From positions 5,518,001 to 5,582,000 of the forward strand of contig CP099418.1 of the NCBI GenBank assembly GCA_024114885.1: a stretch of 64,000 nt of DNA. Direction: 5' to 3'. Of the stretch, positions 22,450 to 32,918 are shown in pieces. The position numbers and the translations under genes were made by a program. The notes beneath the pieces are model-generated. The model ran no database searches and was not told the DNA's origin. It was given only the letters and a program-made list of their open reading frames with translations. Source of the stretch: Septoria linicola (lineage: Eukaryota > Ascomycota > Dothideomycetes > Mycosphaerellales > Mycosphaerellaceae). Position 1 is the stretch's first letter, and each line of letters opens with the position of its first letter.

Positions 22450-24856
22450 TCAATAGAAGGCCTGGTTGAAGTTGGCGCTGTTCTGACGACTAGCAGCAGA
22501 GCTGTTGGTGCCAGAGCCAGAGGTACTGCCGGGACCCATGCTGCCTGGAGCGCCGCCGTAGTGCTGCGGCGGCTGGGTCTCCTGCTGCTCGCAGATGACG
22601 GTGAGAACGCGCTCGATTTCGTCGAACTCGATCTTGCCGATCTGCGCCAGAGACAGGGTAGAAGCGTTCGGGCCGTAGTTGATGTCCCAATTTCCCATTG
22701 GATTCTCTTGATAGCCAGACGACTCGGCGACCTTGCGAGCGGCGAGAGACGTGTCCTTTGGGGTAGCAGTGCCCTGACGAAAGAGAGCCGCAAAGTACTG
22801 GAGCACCTCTTGATCGGCGTCAGCGGGCATACCGAGAGCGGAGAATGGCCACCAAGCACTGTATGGGTGCTGACCACCGAGCTTGATGCTCAAGTCGCGA
22901 CCATCGGCCATGCTCTTGAAGCCGCCTTGAATGAGGACATTGACAATGGATGCCTTCTGCTTCTCGGTGAAACCTGGGCAGACGAGAGCGGCGGAGCCAA
23001 GCTCTTGCAGGAGAGCAGGTGTAGGGTGCAGAGGCGAAAACTTGTTGTTCGCGCGGCGAATGTCGATGATGAGGGTCTTGATCAGACCAATGGCACAGTC
23101 AAAGATGGCACGACGCTCGCCGATGGTGATCTCCTCGACGCAGTGCCATGGGTACTTGTGAAGGAGCGTGATCATAGCCTCGTAAACACGGCATGGGCTC
23201 TTGTTTGCAAATGGTGACTAGCAGATGTTAGTCATAGTCTATGAGGAATATTGATATACAGATGCTTACACGTTCGGACAAACTGGCATGCTTGCCCATG
23301 GCCACGAGCTCTTCAGGATGAAGAAAGCCCTGGAAACCAGCTGCTGGCTTATCCGGGTAATACTTGCGTTCACTGCGATCGACCACCGGCTGACCGTTGC
23401 TCCACCGAACGTGCTTAGCGCGCGGAAACAGCTCCACCATGAGATCGTCCTGGGAGCTGTAAAGCACCTCGACGCTGCGGTCACCAACCTTTGGTGTACG
23501 CTTCTGCTCGACGCGGCGGGCAAACTGGCGGGCGACCCAAGCAGCTTCAGTTGGGCTGGTGACCTCAATGAAGCAGTCCATGGTCTTTCCGCTCTCACGC
23601 TCCATGAGAATGTGAACGGCATGGTAGGGAGAACCTGCTGGCTGTCGCAAAACCTGTGCATTGCGACCGACAAAGGCGATCATCTCTTGGCGAGTGGTGC
23701 CGTAGGGAATGTCCTTGATACGAATGACACCAGCCAGATTGTTCGAGGTGGCGCGGCAGAGCTCGGTCAGTGGAAGAGCGTCAAAGGCTTCTTCGAGAGA
23801 AGGCACCATTAGACCTTGGACGGCAAGACCAAGCCAGTCTGGCCGCGTCTTCTTGCCCATTGGAACAATCGCTCGCGATGACATCTGCATCTCCGATGGA
23901 CTGCCACCGTTGTGTGCGGCAGCATCACCAATAGTGGCGAAGACCTTGCTGTCCTTGAAGCGAGCTGGGCCAAGGGTCGGATTTGGCAGTCGCGCTGGTG
24001 TGTCGTACCGACTCATGGTACGGTCGTAGGGATCTTCGGTCTCACCACGCGTGACCATATCCGCGAAGAACTTGGAACGGCCCTCTCGGTGAGAGCCCAT
24101 GTAACCATTGTTGCCCACATGAGTTGCGGCACCGCGACCACCGTTGTAGGCAGTCTGATAGCCACCGTTTGGCATCACGCTGTTGGGTCTGGCCATGCGT
24201 GAAGGTGAGCCACTGTCAGTGACGCGGAGGTTGCTCATGCCAGCGTTCATGCCGTTGACATTGGCATCGATCCCGTTGCGGTACTGCGGTCCGTTGCCTT
24301 GAACGTACTGGCGATCTTGGGGACGCATGTTGTTGGATTGACCGCTGATAAAGCGCTGGTCGGTGAGCTTTGGCCCATATGGAGCAGAGAAAGCGGCCGA
24401 ACTTGGAAGCTGCGTCGCGAAGGTACCATCAGAGCTAAACGAGTCACGGTGGGAGCTGTGATCAGGACGCTGGTGCGGTGGTTGAAAGTGGGAGCTCTCG
24501 ACTTTGCAATCACTTGATGCGTTTACTCGTGGTGGGAACGGGGTACTGATGTCCCGCCGCATTGCAAACTTGTTGTCGAACATGTCGGCGAGCTCCTGAT
24601 CGGTGTTGGGCGACGATCGATGACTCTTGGTCATGCTCGCTGAGAGACCATGAAGCCCACTGTTAGTAGTGGACTGAGTGCCGGAGTTGGCACCGAAGTT
24701 CGGCACGAAGTTGTTGTTGACACCGCCGCGCAGGGCGCTCGCAGTGCCAGGTGCGAAGTTCTCGTATTCGCCGGTGCGTGGAGCTGGAAAGCGGGCAGAG
24801 TTGGCTCCGCCATCGCCATGAAGGCCGCGTGTTGGCCACTGGTTTTTGTTGTGCAT
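22450..24856 (-). CDS. Large RNA-binding protein with one central RRM
   Basis: The exons are 24856..23270 and 23217..22450, with a 52-base intron (gtaagc..tgctag), giving 784 residues. The first 360 residues are low complexity, rich in Asn, Ser, Gly and Pro. A single RRM lies at about 370-445: GVIRIKDIPYGTTRQEMIAF, then a hydrophobic strand and MDCFIEVTSPTEAAWVARQF. Its RNP motifs are degenerate, closer to the quasi-RRM kind than to the aromatic type. A folded helical C-terminal domain (about 520-710) starts SPFANKSPCRVYEAMITLLH and is followed by a Gln/Pro/Ser-rich end. The arrangement is conserved in filamentous fungi as far as I recall, but I cannot assign a yeast name. RNA binding is supported by family; the target and process are unknown. 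Confidence 0.85.
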
Positions 24857-25965
24857 CGTGACTGCTGTGATTGACTTTCAATCAAGGTGTTGTCGTACAA
24901 AAAGGCGAAGGAATGTTGTCGCGAGGCAGGTCTCGTTGCTCAGGTACTGAACTGACAGTAAATCAGCGAGTATTCTCGATGTGCGATGTCGATGACATCT
25001 CGAGGTTAGTCCAAGATCTATGTGTAAGTGTGTAGCAGAGGGGGTGGGGCAACGGCTGGCTGGCAGTGAATGCGAAAAGATGTGAGGCGTTGGATTTTTG
25101 AACTTTGTGTGATCTCTGAGCTTGGGCCCAAGTGAGCTCTTGCCGTCACTCGGCAACGACAGCAGGACAACTTACTTTGTTGATGTGGGTCGGAGTGTTA
25201 TTCTCACGCTGCATGTGCGTGTTCCGTGTTGTTTGTCGGTAAGCGCAAAGCCGGCTGCTCGATCTCCAAGTGCTGCAAAAGAGACAACGATAAGGAGAGG
25301 ACCGCTGATCGCTTGCGACGCAGAGCAGAGTGCAAGGCACCAGTAACAGTAAGCCGGCGAGCGTTGGTGATACTGAGCGGACAGATGAACAGTTGCTGTC
25401 CGAGATCCGTGAGCGTCTGCTCACCTGGAATGAAAAGTGAAGCTCTGGGATTCATGGCGGGGCGTCCCTGAATTGCGCTGGACATCGAGAGCACGATGTC
25501 ACAGTTCAATTGAGTATGTAGCCAGGATGAAAGCCAGATGGAGGATATGTCAGTCTCACTGCGTACCTCACCTTCGACGCAGGCTGGAACCGAAAATGGC
25601 ACCGCGGCATGATGTCCTGCAGCGTCTTCGATAGACTGGACATTAGTGAGGCCAGGGCTCGTGATAAGTACAGTTGGGCAAATGAGATGAAAGAATCAGC
25701 TGATCAGTCTTTGCAGGCGTGCACGATGTCCTGGTATGAAGTCGGCCAGAGTGATGTCCTCCATATGCAGCAGGTGCAGCGTGTCCTACAGCTCAAGGAG
25801 GAGACCACAATACCTACACTGATACTGCTACCGCCTGGCTCCAGCCCGAGCGCCGCTTGATTATCATGAATCATCTACACATGAGCATAGCTCTCCATCT
25901 ATCGTGTCTCGAGTCGTGTCTCTCGCGGCATGGCTGCCATCGAAGCTCCGGCAACGCGTCCAAGC
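24857..25965. other. Intergenic region, probably leader of the RRM gene
   Basis: About 1.1 kb between two minus-strand genes. It likely holds the promoter and a long 5' leader of the RRM gene; donor-like GTAAGT occurs on the minus strand near 25165. No protein-coding gene is supported. Confidence 0.45.
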
Positions 25966-26631
25966 CTAGTCAAACGGAGTCAAGAAGCTCTCAGCTACAA
26001 AACGTGCTCGCGCGTTCAACTGTTATGGTGTCAGTAGTGGTTTCTGGGACTTTGGCTACCACCGAAGCAGAACTTACAAAAAGCTTCATTTCCGAGATCT
26101 CCTTGTCAACCTCCTCCATGAATTGGATTATGAAATCCACAAGCTTGTGCTTTAGCATCTCCTCGGTGTGGAAGTTCGTGATCAAGAAGGAAATGTCATA
26201 GCCCTGCTTCGAGTTAGCATCTCATCCAAACATGTAGTCCTCGCAAGACTTACAGGCACCGGTTTCCGTCTCAAGATGAAGAATGCCTCTGCTCTTTGCG
26301 TCAAGAACCGTGTGAACTTGTGTACCAAGATGTGCTCGATCTCATCCGCTTGCTTTATCCGTATGCTGACTCGTACGCTGTTCACTGAAGGCTCTACCAG
26401 CACTCGCTCTTCCTGGTTGCGGGACACGGTGAGCGGGTTGAGGACTACTTCGGGAGAGGTCTTCGCTTCGATCTCGGGTACATTATGTCGCTCGGAGGCT
26501 TGCGAGGCGAAGTTCGAGAGTGAGAGCGCCGCCGTCAGAGTCTGTCGCACGCAAGAGAGGTATGGCCGGAGGGATTGAGACTATGGATCGTAAGTGCTTG
26601 ACGTGAGACATTGGCCGCAGTTACGGACCAT
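25966..26631 (-). CDS. ARC19: Arp2/3 complex subunit 4 (ARPC4, 20 kDa)
   Basis: Four exons give 169 residues, the usual length: 26631..26629, 26580..26254, 26203..26078 and 26019..25966. The first exon is the ATG alone, followed by a 48-base intron whose donor reads GTCCGT, and the second starts SQSLRPYLSCVRQTLTAALS. Diagnostic segments follow: ASERHNVPEIEA, NSVRVSIRIKQADEIEHILV, KFTRFLTQRAEAFFILRRKP, GYDISFLITNFHTEEMLKHK, DFIIQFMEEVDKEISEMKLF and LNARARFVAESFLTPFD. ARPC4 pairs with ARPC2 to form the structural core of the Arp2/3 complex, which nucleates branched actin at endocytic patches. The near-perfect conservation makes the identification secure. The only soft point is the tiny first exon with a weak donor. 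Confidence 0.95.
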
Positions 26632-26954
26632 CGTGGGCTACTTTGGCGCGACCAGGCGCAGTCGAGTTCTGTATCAGTCGCAGTTCAAATAGCTCTTTCG
26701 TGTCTAGAGGTTTTGCGCAAGTCTCTCAAGGAAGCTAATGCAATAGCATTGTAGCTGCGTACGACTGACGCCTGGAGATGAGGTCGGGCCTTGGCGGCGA
26801 TGTGGGGCGAGCTTTCCAAAACAACTCCAACATTTCGATCTCCTTGCACTCTACAACGACTTCACCACAATCTTCAGTATAAGTTTCGAGTGGCGTAGAA
26901 CGACTGTTATGTGCAAGGTATCACTGCAACATGGCAAGCCTATAGATTGATCAG
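26632..26954. other. Divergent promoter region
   Basis: The 323 bases lie between divergent ARPC4 and F-box-like genes; they probably contain both promoters. No gene is seen. Confidence 0.5.
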
Positions 26955-28202
26955 ATGGCATCACTCATAGCACTTCCCATCGAGTTGCTTGTGCTCATCT
27001 TCGAACATGTTGGCGGTCGTGAACTTCGACGTAGCCAGACCGGCAAGCCTCCATGTCAAGGACCTGGCTGGAGAGCAACAGACAGGCTCATGATCTGCCG
27101 AGAATGGTATGCCGCTGCTCGGTCTGTATACACCTCCGGACTACACGTATCGGAGCTGCGACTCTATGCTTGCAATCTCGACCGTCTGAAAGGTGAGCTG
27201 AGCTACTCAGATTCCAGAACACTTATGCATAAGAATACGCGCAGCCTCGCCGTCAGGCTGCTTGGCCACTTCTGGGACAATCGATTTGCGGAAGACATCG
27301 AGCGATGGCACGCCGAGGACGGCTGGTGCGGTCCCTTTTCAGCGAACGAAGAACCTCCAGGAATGGACTACATTTCAGTCGAAGGAATCGTGGCACTCGA
27401 CCGCTGGCGAGACAGCTTCGCACAACCATGTCTCGAAGAACTATTTGCAGACTTGCGCCACTTCGCTGCGTTGAAGTACCTTGATATGACAGCCAGTTCA
27501 GATCCCCATGCGATTGGTCCAGACTGGAACTATATCCATCAATCGACAGTCCACATCCTTCTGCGTAATCTGCCACTCACACAAAGCCTACGCACGCTGG
27601 TCCTCGACACGTCTGGTACACGACTTGTTGGCGATTGGGGTCTAGTCCATACGTGCGAAGAGATCGCAGGCGTGCTTCCATATGTCGAGAACGTGCGATT
27701 ACGCATGATCAGTATCTGCCCATGCATCTTCAACATTCCGCGAAACGGCCAGCGTCCGTCGCTCAAGACATTGATCGTCAAGCTATATTTACCATTTGGT
27801 TTTGAGCATACTTCCAATGCGCAATGCGAGCCTTGCATGCAAATGCACGCGTCTCTCGGTCCGCACGATCGACTGTATTCACACATGCGTCGAGCCGCGC
27901 CTGTCCTCCTAGACAGGCTGGCAGAGCTCCGCAGCTCGCAGCATGATGACTCAGAGCACGGCATGACTGGGTTCATGCTATCGTATCGAAGCCCTGATTT
28001 CCATAGCCGCACAGCATGGAACTGCCTCGAAGATCGAGGGACTGACTTTGAAGCCTTTCCGATGGTTGGCCCCGAGAACGCTGACTGGGATGAGTTCATG
28101 GCAGAGGAGCACTCTGACCGGCACGACTTCATGGCAGAGGAGGACTCCAGAGCATGGGATACTGGTCAGCAAAGGGGCCTCGAGCCCACTGCTGACGCTT
28201 AA
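26955..28202 (+). CDS. F-box-like protein, 415 residues
   Basis: This is a single-exon frame. The N-terminus MASLIALPIELLVLIFEHVG fits the start of an F-box (Leu-Pro-x-Glu-Leu, then hydrophobic Ile-Phe). ATDRLMICREWYAAARSVYT matches the second helix, where F-box proteins have a Cys/Arg-x-Trp pattern. The rest has leucine-rich spaced segments (SLRTLVLDTSG, PSLKTLIVKLYLP) as in fungal F-box proteins with LRR-like regions. The C-terminus is acidic and holds two similar pieces, DEFMAEEHSD and DFMAEEDS. F-box proteins recruit substrates to SCF ubiquitin ligases through Skp1. The target is unknown; the F-box is recognised by pattern only. Confidence 0.65.
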   Translation: MASLIALPIELLVLIFEHVGGRELRRSQTGKPPCQGPGWRATDRLMICREWYAAARSVYTSGLHVSELRLYACNLDRLKGELSYSDSRTLMHKNTRSLAVRLLGHFWDNRFAEDIERWHAEDGWCGPFSANEEPPGMDYISVEGIVALDRWRDSFAQPCLEELFADLRHFAALKYLDMTASSDPHAIGPDWNYIHQSTVHILLRNLPLTQSLRTLVLDTSGTRLVGDWGLVHTCEEIAGVLPYVENVRLRMISICPCIFNIPRNGQRPSLKTLIVKLYLPFGFEHTSNAQCEPCMQMHASLGPHDRLYSHMRRAAPVLLDRLAELRSSQHDDSEHGMTGFMLSYRSPDFHSRTAWNCLEDRGTDFEAFPMVGPENADWDEFMAEEHSDRHDFMAEEDSRAWDTGQQRGLEPTADA

Positions 28203-28701
28203 AACGCGTTCTTCGAGGCATGAATTTGAACTCCGCTATGTGCTTGCTCATCGGTCTAAGTAAGTACATACTATACCAGTCAAGCTTTCACATGTCAGCA
28301 CTCTTTGTGATTACTATCTACGCGCCAAGCGTATCACTCTCGTGACAGCTGAGCAGCCGAGGCCTCCTTCACCAGTCGGGCAGCGCCGGCCACGAAGGGT
28401 TGGCAATGCACTATCATTCACATGTGGGCGTCCCTCTTATCTCTCGGCACCGATACCAGACATGATGTTTTACCACACGTCGAAAGCGAGCCAACGAGTC
28501 GCAACGAGACGTGGGATGCGGCGCAACAAACGCCGTCAATAGCCCTGGTTAGCAAGGTCATGTAGCTTGGCAAGGTACTTGAGTACAACATGATGCTGCG
28601 TGGGCAGAAGTCAGAACGATAAATTTGGCTGCAGCTGACATTTAAGACTATTTGTGACTTCTTATTCCAACTTCACCGACTGCTATCGCGTCTCGAGCAC
28701 A
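28203..28701. other. Intergenic region
   Basis: About 0.5 kb between two plus-strand genes; no gene is recognised. Confidence 0.5.
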
Positions 28702-29236
28702 ATGCAGCCTGGCAGCTGGCCTGTCTCTCGATCTACGGCTCGACAGAGGAAGGCGTCCTCTGCACAGTTGAGTGATGATGAGTTGAGGAAGCGGATTTTT
28801 GGTATGCCTTCTTATGGAGCATCGTGGTCCAGGTACTGATCGGCGTGCGAAGCCAACACTGCAGTCCTGTTTCCTAGCTCATCAAGCCCTCTCGAAGGCA
28901 ACCCGTACGAGATCGTGTATGGGTCTAAGGCGCGGGACGCCGATGGAGATGAGAACCCTTGGGTATGCTTCCGACGCCGCCATGATCATATGCCATGCTG
29001 ACAAGATCTAGCAATATGCCATGATCGTTCGTCGAAACCACAGTGGTGGGTATACGCCTCTTATCAAGGGCCAGGCTTGGGCCACATCGCAGCCGTGGAG
29101 TATGGTATTGCAAGGTCTCTTGGACACTACCGCAACACTGATACACAAGACTATTGGCTCTGCGACGATGCCACAGCTGGGAATATTGGAAGAGCTCCCT
29201 CGATATTCTCCACCACAGACAGCAAGGAGAACCTGA
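28702..29236 (+). CDS. Unknown 146-residue protein, three exons
   Basis: Exons 28702..28832, 28878..28962 and 29012..29236 are separated by introns of 45 and 49 bases, each with GTac/GTat donors and TAG acceptors, and rebuild one frame. The product starts MQPGSWPVSRSTARQRKASS, continues SDDELRKRIFGMPSYGASWS, a Ser run and LEGNPYEIVYGSKARDADGD. It ends with a more hydrophobic part, NPWQYAMIVRRNHSGGYTPL and WSMVLQGLLDTTATLIHKTI. No single exon is long enough to stand out. The internal consistency of phase over three exons supports a real gene. I do not recognise a family. A length-preserving alternative is that only parts are coding. Confidence 0.55.
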
Positions 29237-29451
29237 CTTGGGCGGTCGCGAAGTAGCTGTGCGTGCATTTTCGGCGTTCGATCGACAGGTTGGGCTGTTT
29301 CTAGCGTAGGTCGTTCCGGCGCAGGGCGTTATCGAGCACGATGTATCGCGATCCGTCATACTTGCGTCTCATCGAAATGTCTTCCATGCGCGAGCCAGGG
29401 CAGATGTGTGACCTTGACCCTCCCTTCCATTTCAAGCACTCTTGCTCCTAT

Positions 29452-29952
29452 TCATGGAGGAGCAGGGCCAGACAGCTTCGCTTTCGGCGGTTCTGCGAGC
29501 ATAGCATTCACGCTAGCTTCGACATGCGCTTTCAGCTTCTCGCCCTTCTGCTCTTCTTGCATCCTCTCAAGCGCACGCTGCTCCTCCGCTGTAACACCAT
29601 ACGTCGCAAAGTTTCCAGCTCCACCACGTCCTGTCTTCTGCACAACATCGCGGCCCTTTGCTTGAGCACCCGACAGCATTGCGGACCAGCCTGCTGCAGC
29701 ATCGGGTGCCGAAGTGCCTGTGGTTGGAGTGCTCTGGAAAGTGCCAGTTTTGTGCAGCTCACTGGGACTATACCAGTTTCCTGCTCCACCGCGACCACTA
29801 GTAGCGTACTGTCGGTCTTGTCGAGGTACCGACGGTCCAGCAATAGGCGCTTCGGAAGATGCTGAGGACTGGTTGGCCTCAATGTCCGCGCTGCCACGCT
29901 GCTGCTCCTGTTGAACGGCAGCCCAATTGCCAGCTCCTCCTCTTCCTGGCAT
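29452..29952 (-). CDS. DUF3602 family protein with GRGGAGN repeats (Par32-like)
   Basis: This is a single exon of 166 residues. The heptad GRGGAGN occurs three times, at residues 3-9 (MPGRGGAGNW), in the middle (TSGRGGAGNWYSPSEL) and near residue 108 (KTGRGGAGNFATYG), separated by Ser/Pro/Gln-rich, probably disordered linkers. The C-terminus is a charged helix (EEQRALERMQEEQKGEKLK) ending in a Pro-rich tail. These repeats define fungal DUF3602. The yeast member Par32 is a phosphoprotein acting on ammonium transport (Mep proteins) downstream of TORC1. That role for this gene is by analogy only. The start is certain because the first repeat begins at residue 3. Confidence 0.85.
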   Translation of the reverse strand: MPGRGGAGNWAAVQQEQQRGSADIEANQSSASSEAPIAGPSVPRQDRQYATSGRGGAGNWYSPSELHKTGTFQSTPTTGTSAPDAAAGWSAMLSGAQAKGRDVVQKTGRGGAGNFATYGVTAEEQRALERMQEEQKGEKLKAHVEASVNAMLAEPPKAKLSGPAPP

Positions 29953-30124
29953 TTTCAGGTAGAAGTGCCTAGGAGAGTGTTGCTGTTCTGTTTCGGTGAC
30001 AGACCGAAGCAGAACTGAGTCAAGAGTTGGGACCTCAGCTTCGACTTGGCGAGAGCGGGGACACGATTGGGATGGTGCTCAGCACCAGATCGCCCAAGAG
30101 AGACAAACTCAACACTATCGTCTC

Positions 30125-30602
30125 TTATGTACTCTTGACCTTCGATATCCTGCTGGCTTCGAGCCAATAGCCTAGCCACATTGCAACGCAAACAGCGAAG
30201 AAGACGTATCTCTGCTCGCCATTACCGGCAAATTCGGGACTATATTATTGTCAGCCTAGTAGAGACAGCACATTGAGGGAGTACATACTCCTGCCATGCT
30301 GTGCCCGGATATAGGATGGCGCTCAAGCCAGCGCCGCAGTAGAACGTGCCAATCATGGCTGCAGTCCAAAGATTGTCTCTCGTTTGCACGATGATGCGTG
30401 TAGGCCGGAACAGGAAATATATGGACATGCTGGCTAGCAGAACACCCAGTGACATGGTCTGGCCATTGTGGAACTTAGCATGAGGAGGCCATCTCGGATT
30501 CTTCACATGTGTCTCGTTGTAGTCAGCGACAAAAGCGCCAATGGCATACATGAGGTTTCCGAGAGTGATGAGGACACGTCCCGGCGTGATTTGCTGCGGC
30601 AT
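30125..30602 (-). CDS. Small multi-pass membrane protein, 142 residues
   Basis: The exons are 30602..30289 and 30239..30125, with a 49-base intron (gtatgt..atatag). The protein starts MPQQITPGRVLITLGNLMYA. It has about four hydrophobic segments: residues 10-28, 50-68 (TMSLGVLLASMSIYFLF), 80-98 (LWTAAMIGTFYCGAGLSAIL) and 118-135 (YVFFAVCVAMWLGYWLEA). The conserved-looking loop NPRWPPHAKFHNGQTMSLG recalls a fungal family of small membrane proteins annotated inconsistently (sometimes 'acetyltransferase', a DUF6640-like group). No catalytic residues for acetyl transfer are visible. An open extension upstream starts at a non-ATG codon, so the ATG at 30602 was chosen. Function unknown. Confidence 0.75.
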
Positions 30603-31718
30603 ATTGAAATAGGTCAAGACCACTGACAAGCTAATCTGCGGTAAGATATCAAGAAACCAATTCGAGGTGCATTGATGATGTTGATGAGATACTGTCAGAG
30701 TTCACATCGACGTAGCAGATGCCGTGCAGACCCACTCCACCAGAAGCAAGCTCATCATGTACGACATAGACACACTTGACGCTGTGCAACTTGCCGCGGT
30801 AAGCTCATCGCGTATACTTTTGTTCACGACTGCAACCGATAGACCATTTCTGTGCAGCGATCTGACACTGGTGGGCGGTGGAGGATGTGGGTCTTCTGCC
30901 AAGCATACCATAGTTCAGCTTTGGTTAGGGTTGCTTAAACTTACTCATGGGACGATGGCAGCACTCATTCAGCAAGACGATCTACGTCTGTGATGAGGCT
31001 TTCTACCTCCGAGGAGGTCTGTGATATTGCTTGCGCAGTCTTCGAACATTCGCATTGGGGATGGTGCCTAGATTGAGGATTTTGCGAGCGAGCCAATTTG
31101 TGGAATTCGCGTCTGTTCAGGAGTGTCTTCTTGAAGTCACACAATTATCGTCTGCTTCTTAGCTTCAGTCGACACACAGTGAGCTCGAGAGACACAAACA
31201 ACAGACAGGGAGGCTATGTACTATTCAACATGGGAATGTCCACCGCAATTATCTGCCATGGTCGATTGACCCGGCAGGCTACGTTGATGGTGCTGGGGCG
31301 GACCGTCAGCAGTCCCAGCTTTTCTCACGAACACAGGACCTCTATCGATCAGCAGAGGAAGACATGGTGCGGGTATACATTGAGCAAAGATAGCCCTTGC
31401 AGTGAAACCATGCACTCGATTGAGTACCTTACCTGGAAGCAGTATCTGTACGCGATGTTCGAGCGACGGGAATTGTTGAGCATATGTACCCTGTGACGAC
31501 CGCATTGGAAGACAGCACCAGCAAAGCAGATGAGATCTTGGGTATGGTAGAAGAATCGTATGAATTTGATGGCTTGAGATCAGCAAAGGTTGGTCCTAGC
31601 TGTCGACGAGACGCCGATCGTGAATCTATCTGGCATGGTATACTAGTAACATCGGACTTATCGTGCGGACCATTAAGCCTGCTCCTACTTCGTTCCATCA
31701 CTGTCTTCCAGTAGAGCA
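30603..31718. other. Intergenic region, no gene recognised
   Basis: About 1.1 kb between two minus-strand genes. Short frames on both strands overlap each other and show no recognisable protein. Confidence 0.45.
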
Positions 31719-32501
31719 CTATGGTACGTCCTGCCCGTGTGTGAACTTGAGCATGCTATCGAGCGGAAGTGGAGGCAAGCTGGTGTTAACACCACCCACG
31801 GCAGGACGGTGTTCCTCATCTGGCTTCACAGTATCCTCGTCCATTGCGTCGTCACCACGATCTTCATTCTCGTCCTCGTCCTCGTCCTCATCGAGATCAC
31901 GCTTCAGCCCTGTGACCACATTCTTCACGCCATTCTCGCGTTCCTGTATTGTAAAGTCGTCGTCCCACACTTGGTCCTCGGTCAGCCTGGCGAAGATCTC
32001 CTGTTGAATGCTCTTCGCTGACGACCATAGGTCTCGCAAGTCCTCATCTTTCAGCCCTGCGCTACCGCCGTTGTCATTCTCCTTACTGACAGTCATGCTC
32101 TCATCAATCCACGCTTCGGCTTTCGGATCGAGCTTCTTGCGGACCAACTGCTGTAGCAATCCTTCTTGAACATGACCTGGGAAATTCGGCATAGGATGTA
32201 GATGCAACGAGGTAAAGAGCTGCCGTTGCGCGCTCAGCGCATTCGCTAGTCCTTCAAGATTCTGGCCAAGGTTGACAGACGCCTTTTGGAGCTCTGGCCT
32301 ACCGACTTACCTTAGCGACCAGAGACTCGTATGCGGTCAGTTTTACGAGAGTGCTGTGACGACCTACCATGACACTAATGGATCATTCTGTGGCTTCTGG
32401 AGATCAGCCAGCAGGAGACCGATGGACGTGGACAAGCCCGACAATCGCATGCGCAGCTGGTCGATGGCGCGAATGTGGTCTTGCGGCAACGTTTGCGCCA
32501 T
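31719..32501 (-). CDS. MED8: Mediator complex subunit 8
   Basis: The exons are 32501..32368 and 32298..31719, with a 69-base intron (gtaggt..cggtag), giving 237 residues. The splice joins DPLVSW to PELQKASVNLGQNLEGLANA, matching the family order: a helix with LRMRLSGLSTSIGLLLADL, a 'DPLPPW'-like turn, a second helix, then HPMPNFPGHVQEGLLQQLVRKKLDP, which is typical of fungal Med8. The C-terminal part has an acidic run (DEDEDEDENEDRGDD) and a disordered tail. Med8 belongs to the Mediator head module and contacts Med18/Med20 and TBP, linking activators to RNA polymerase II. An internal AG nearer the donor would give a stop, which supports the chosen acceptor. Confidence 0.85.
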
Positions 32502-32918
32502 GATTTTGTATGTTTGATTGGCAGGAACTGGATTTATGTTGATGCCTTGAGCTATGTTATTGTGTAGGCTGAAGTGAGCTTGGATCTGATTCGAGCGCAT
32601 CTCGTTCACCCACCACGCCAAGCACAGCTAGCGTTGCGCTGTCAAGCTCGAACAAGCATCCAGGCCTCGCACAACACGCCCCACGCGTCATCCTCTTTCG
32701 CCGAACACACTCTTGTCTGGCATTCTCCGAGAGGCTGAGTGCTTCTCATGGTCGACAGCTCGATACGGTCACTTCGTAGGCACGAGCTGAAGTAGGACGA
32801 CTGTAGCTATCATAGGTATATATTCGCCAGTGACATCCTTTCTGCTGTCTCAACTTATTACCCGCAACCTTCTTGTCCAATATTCATACTCACCGCTCTA
32901 CGCTCACCAATCGCAAAC
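32502..32918. other. Divergent promoter region
   Basis: The 417 bases lie between divergent MED8 and an unknown gene; pyrimidine-rich leader precedes the latter. No gene is seen. Confidence 0.5.

Noticed and set aside
22008..22469. 153-codon plus-strand frame rich in Phe, Leu and Ser
   Set aside because: It consists of pyrimidine-rich 3' sequence and overlaps the end of the RRM gene on the other strand.
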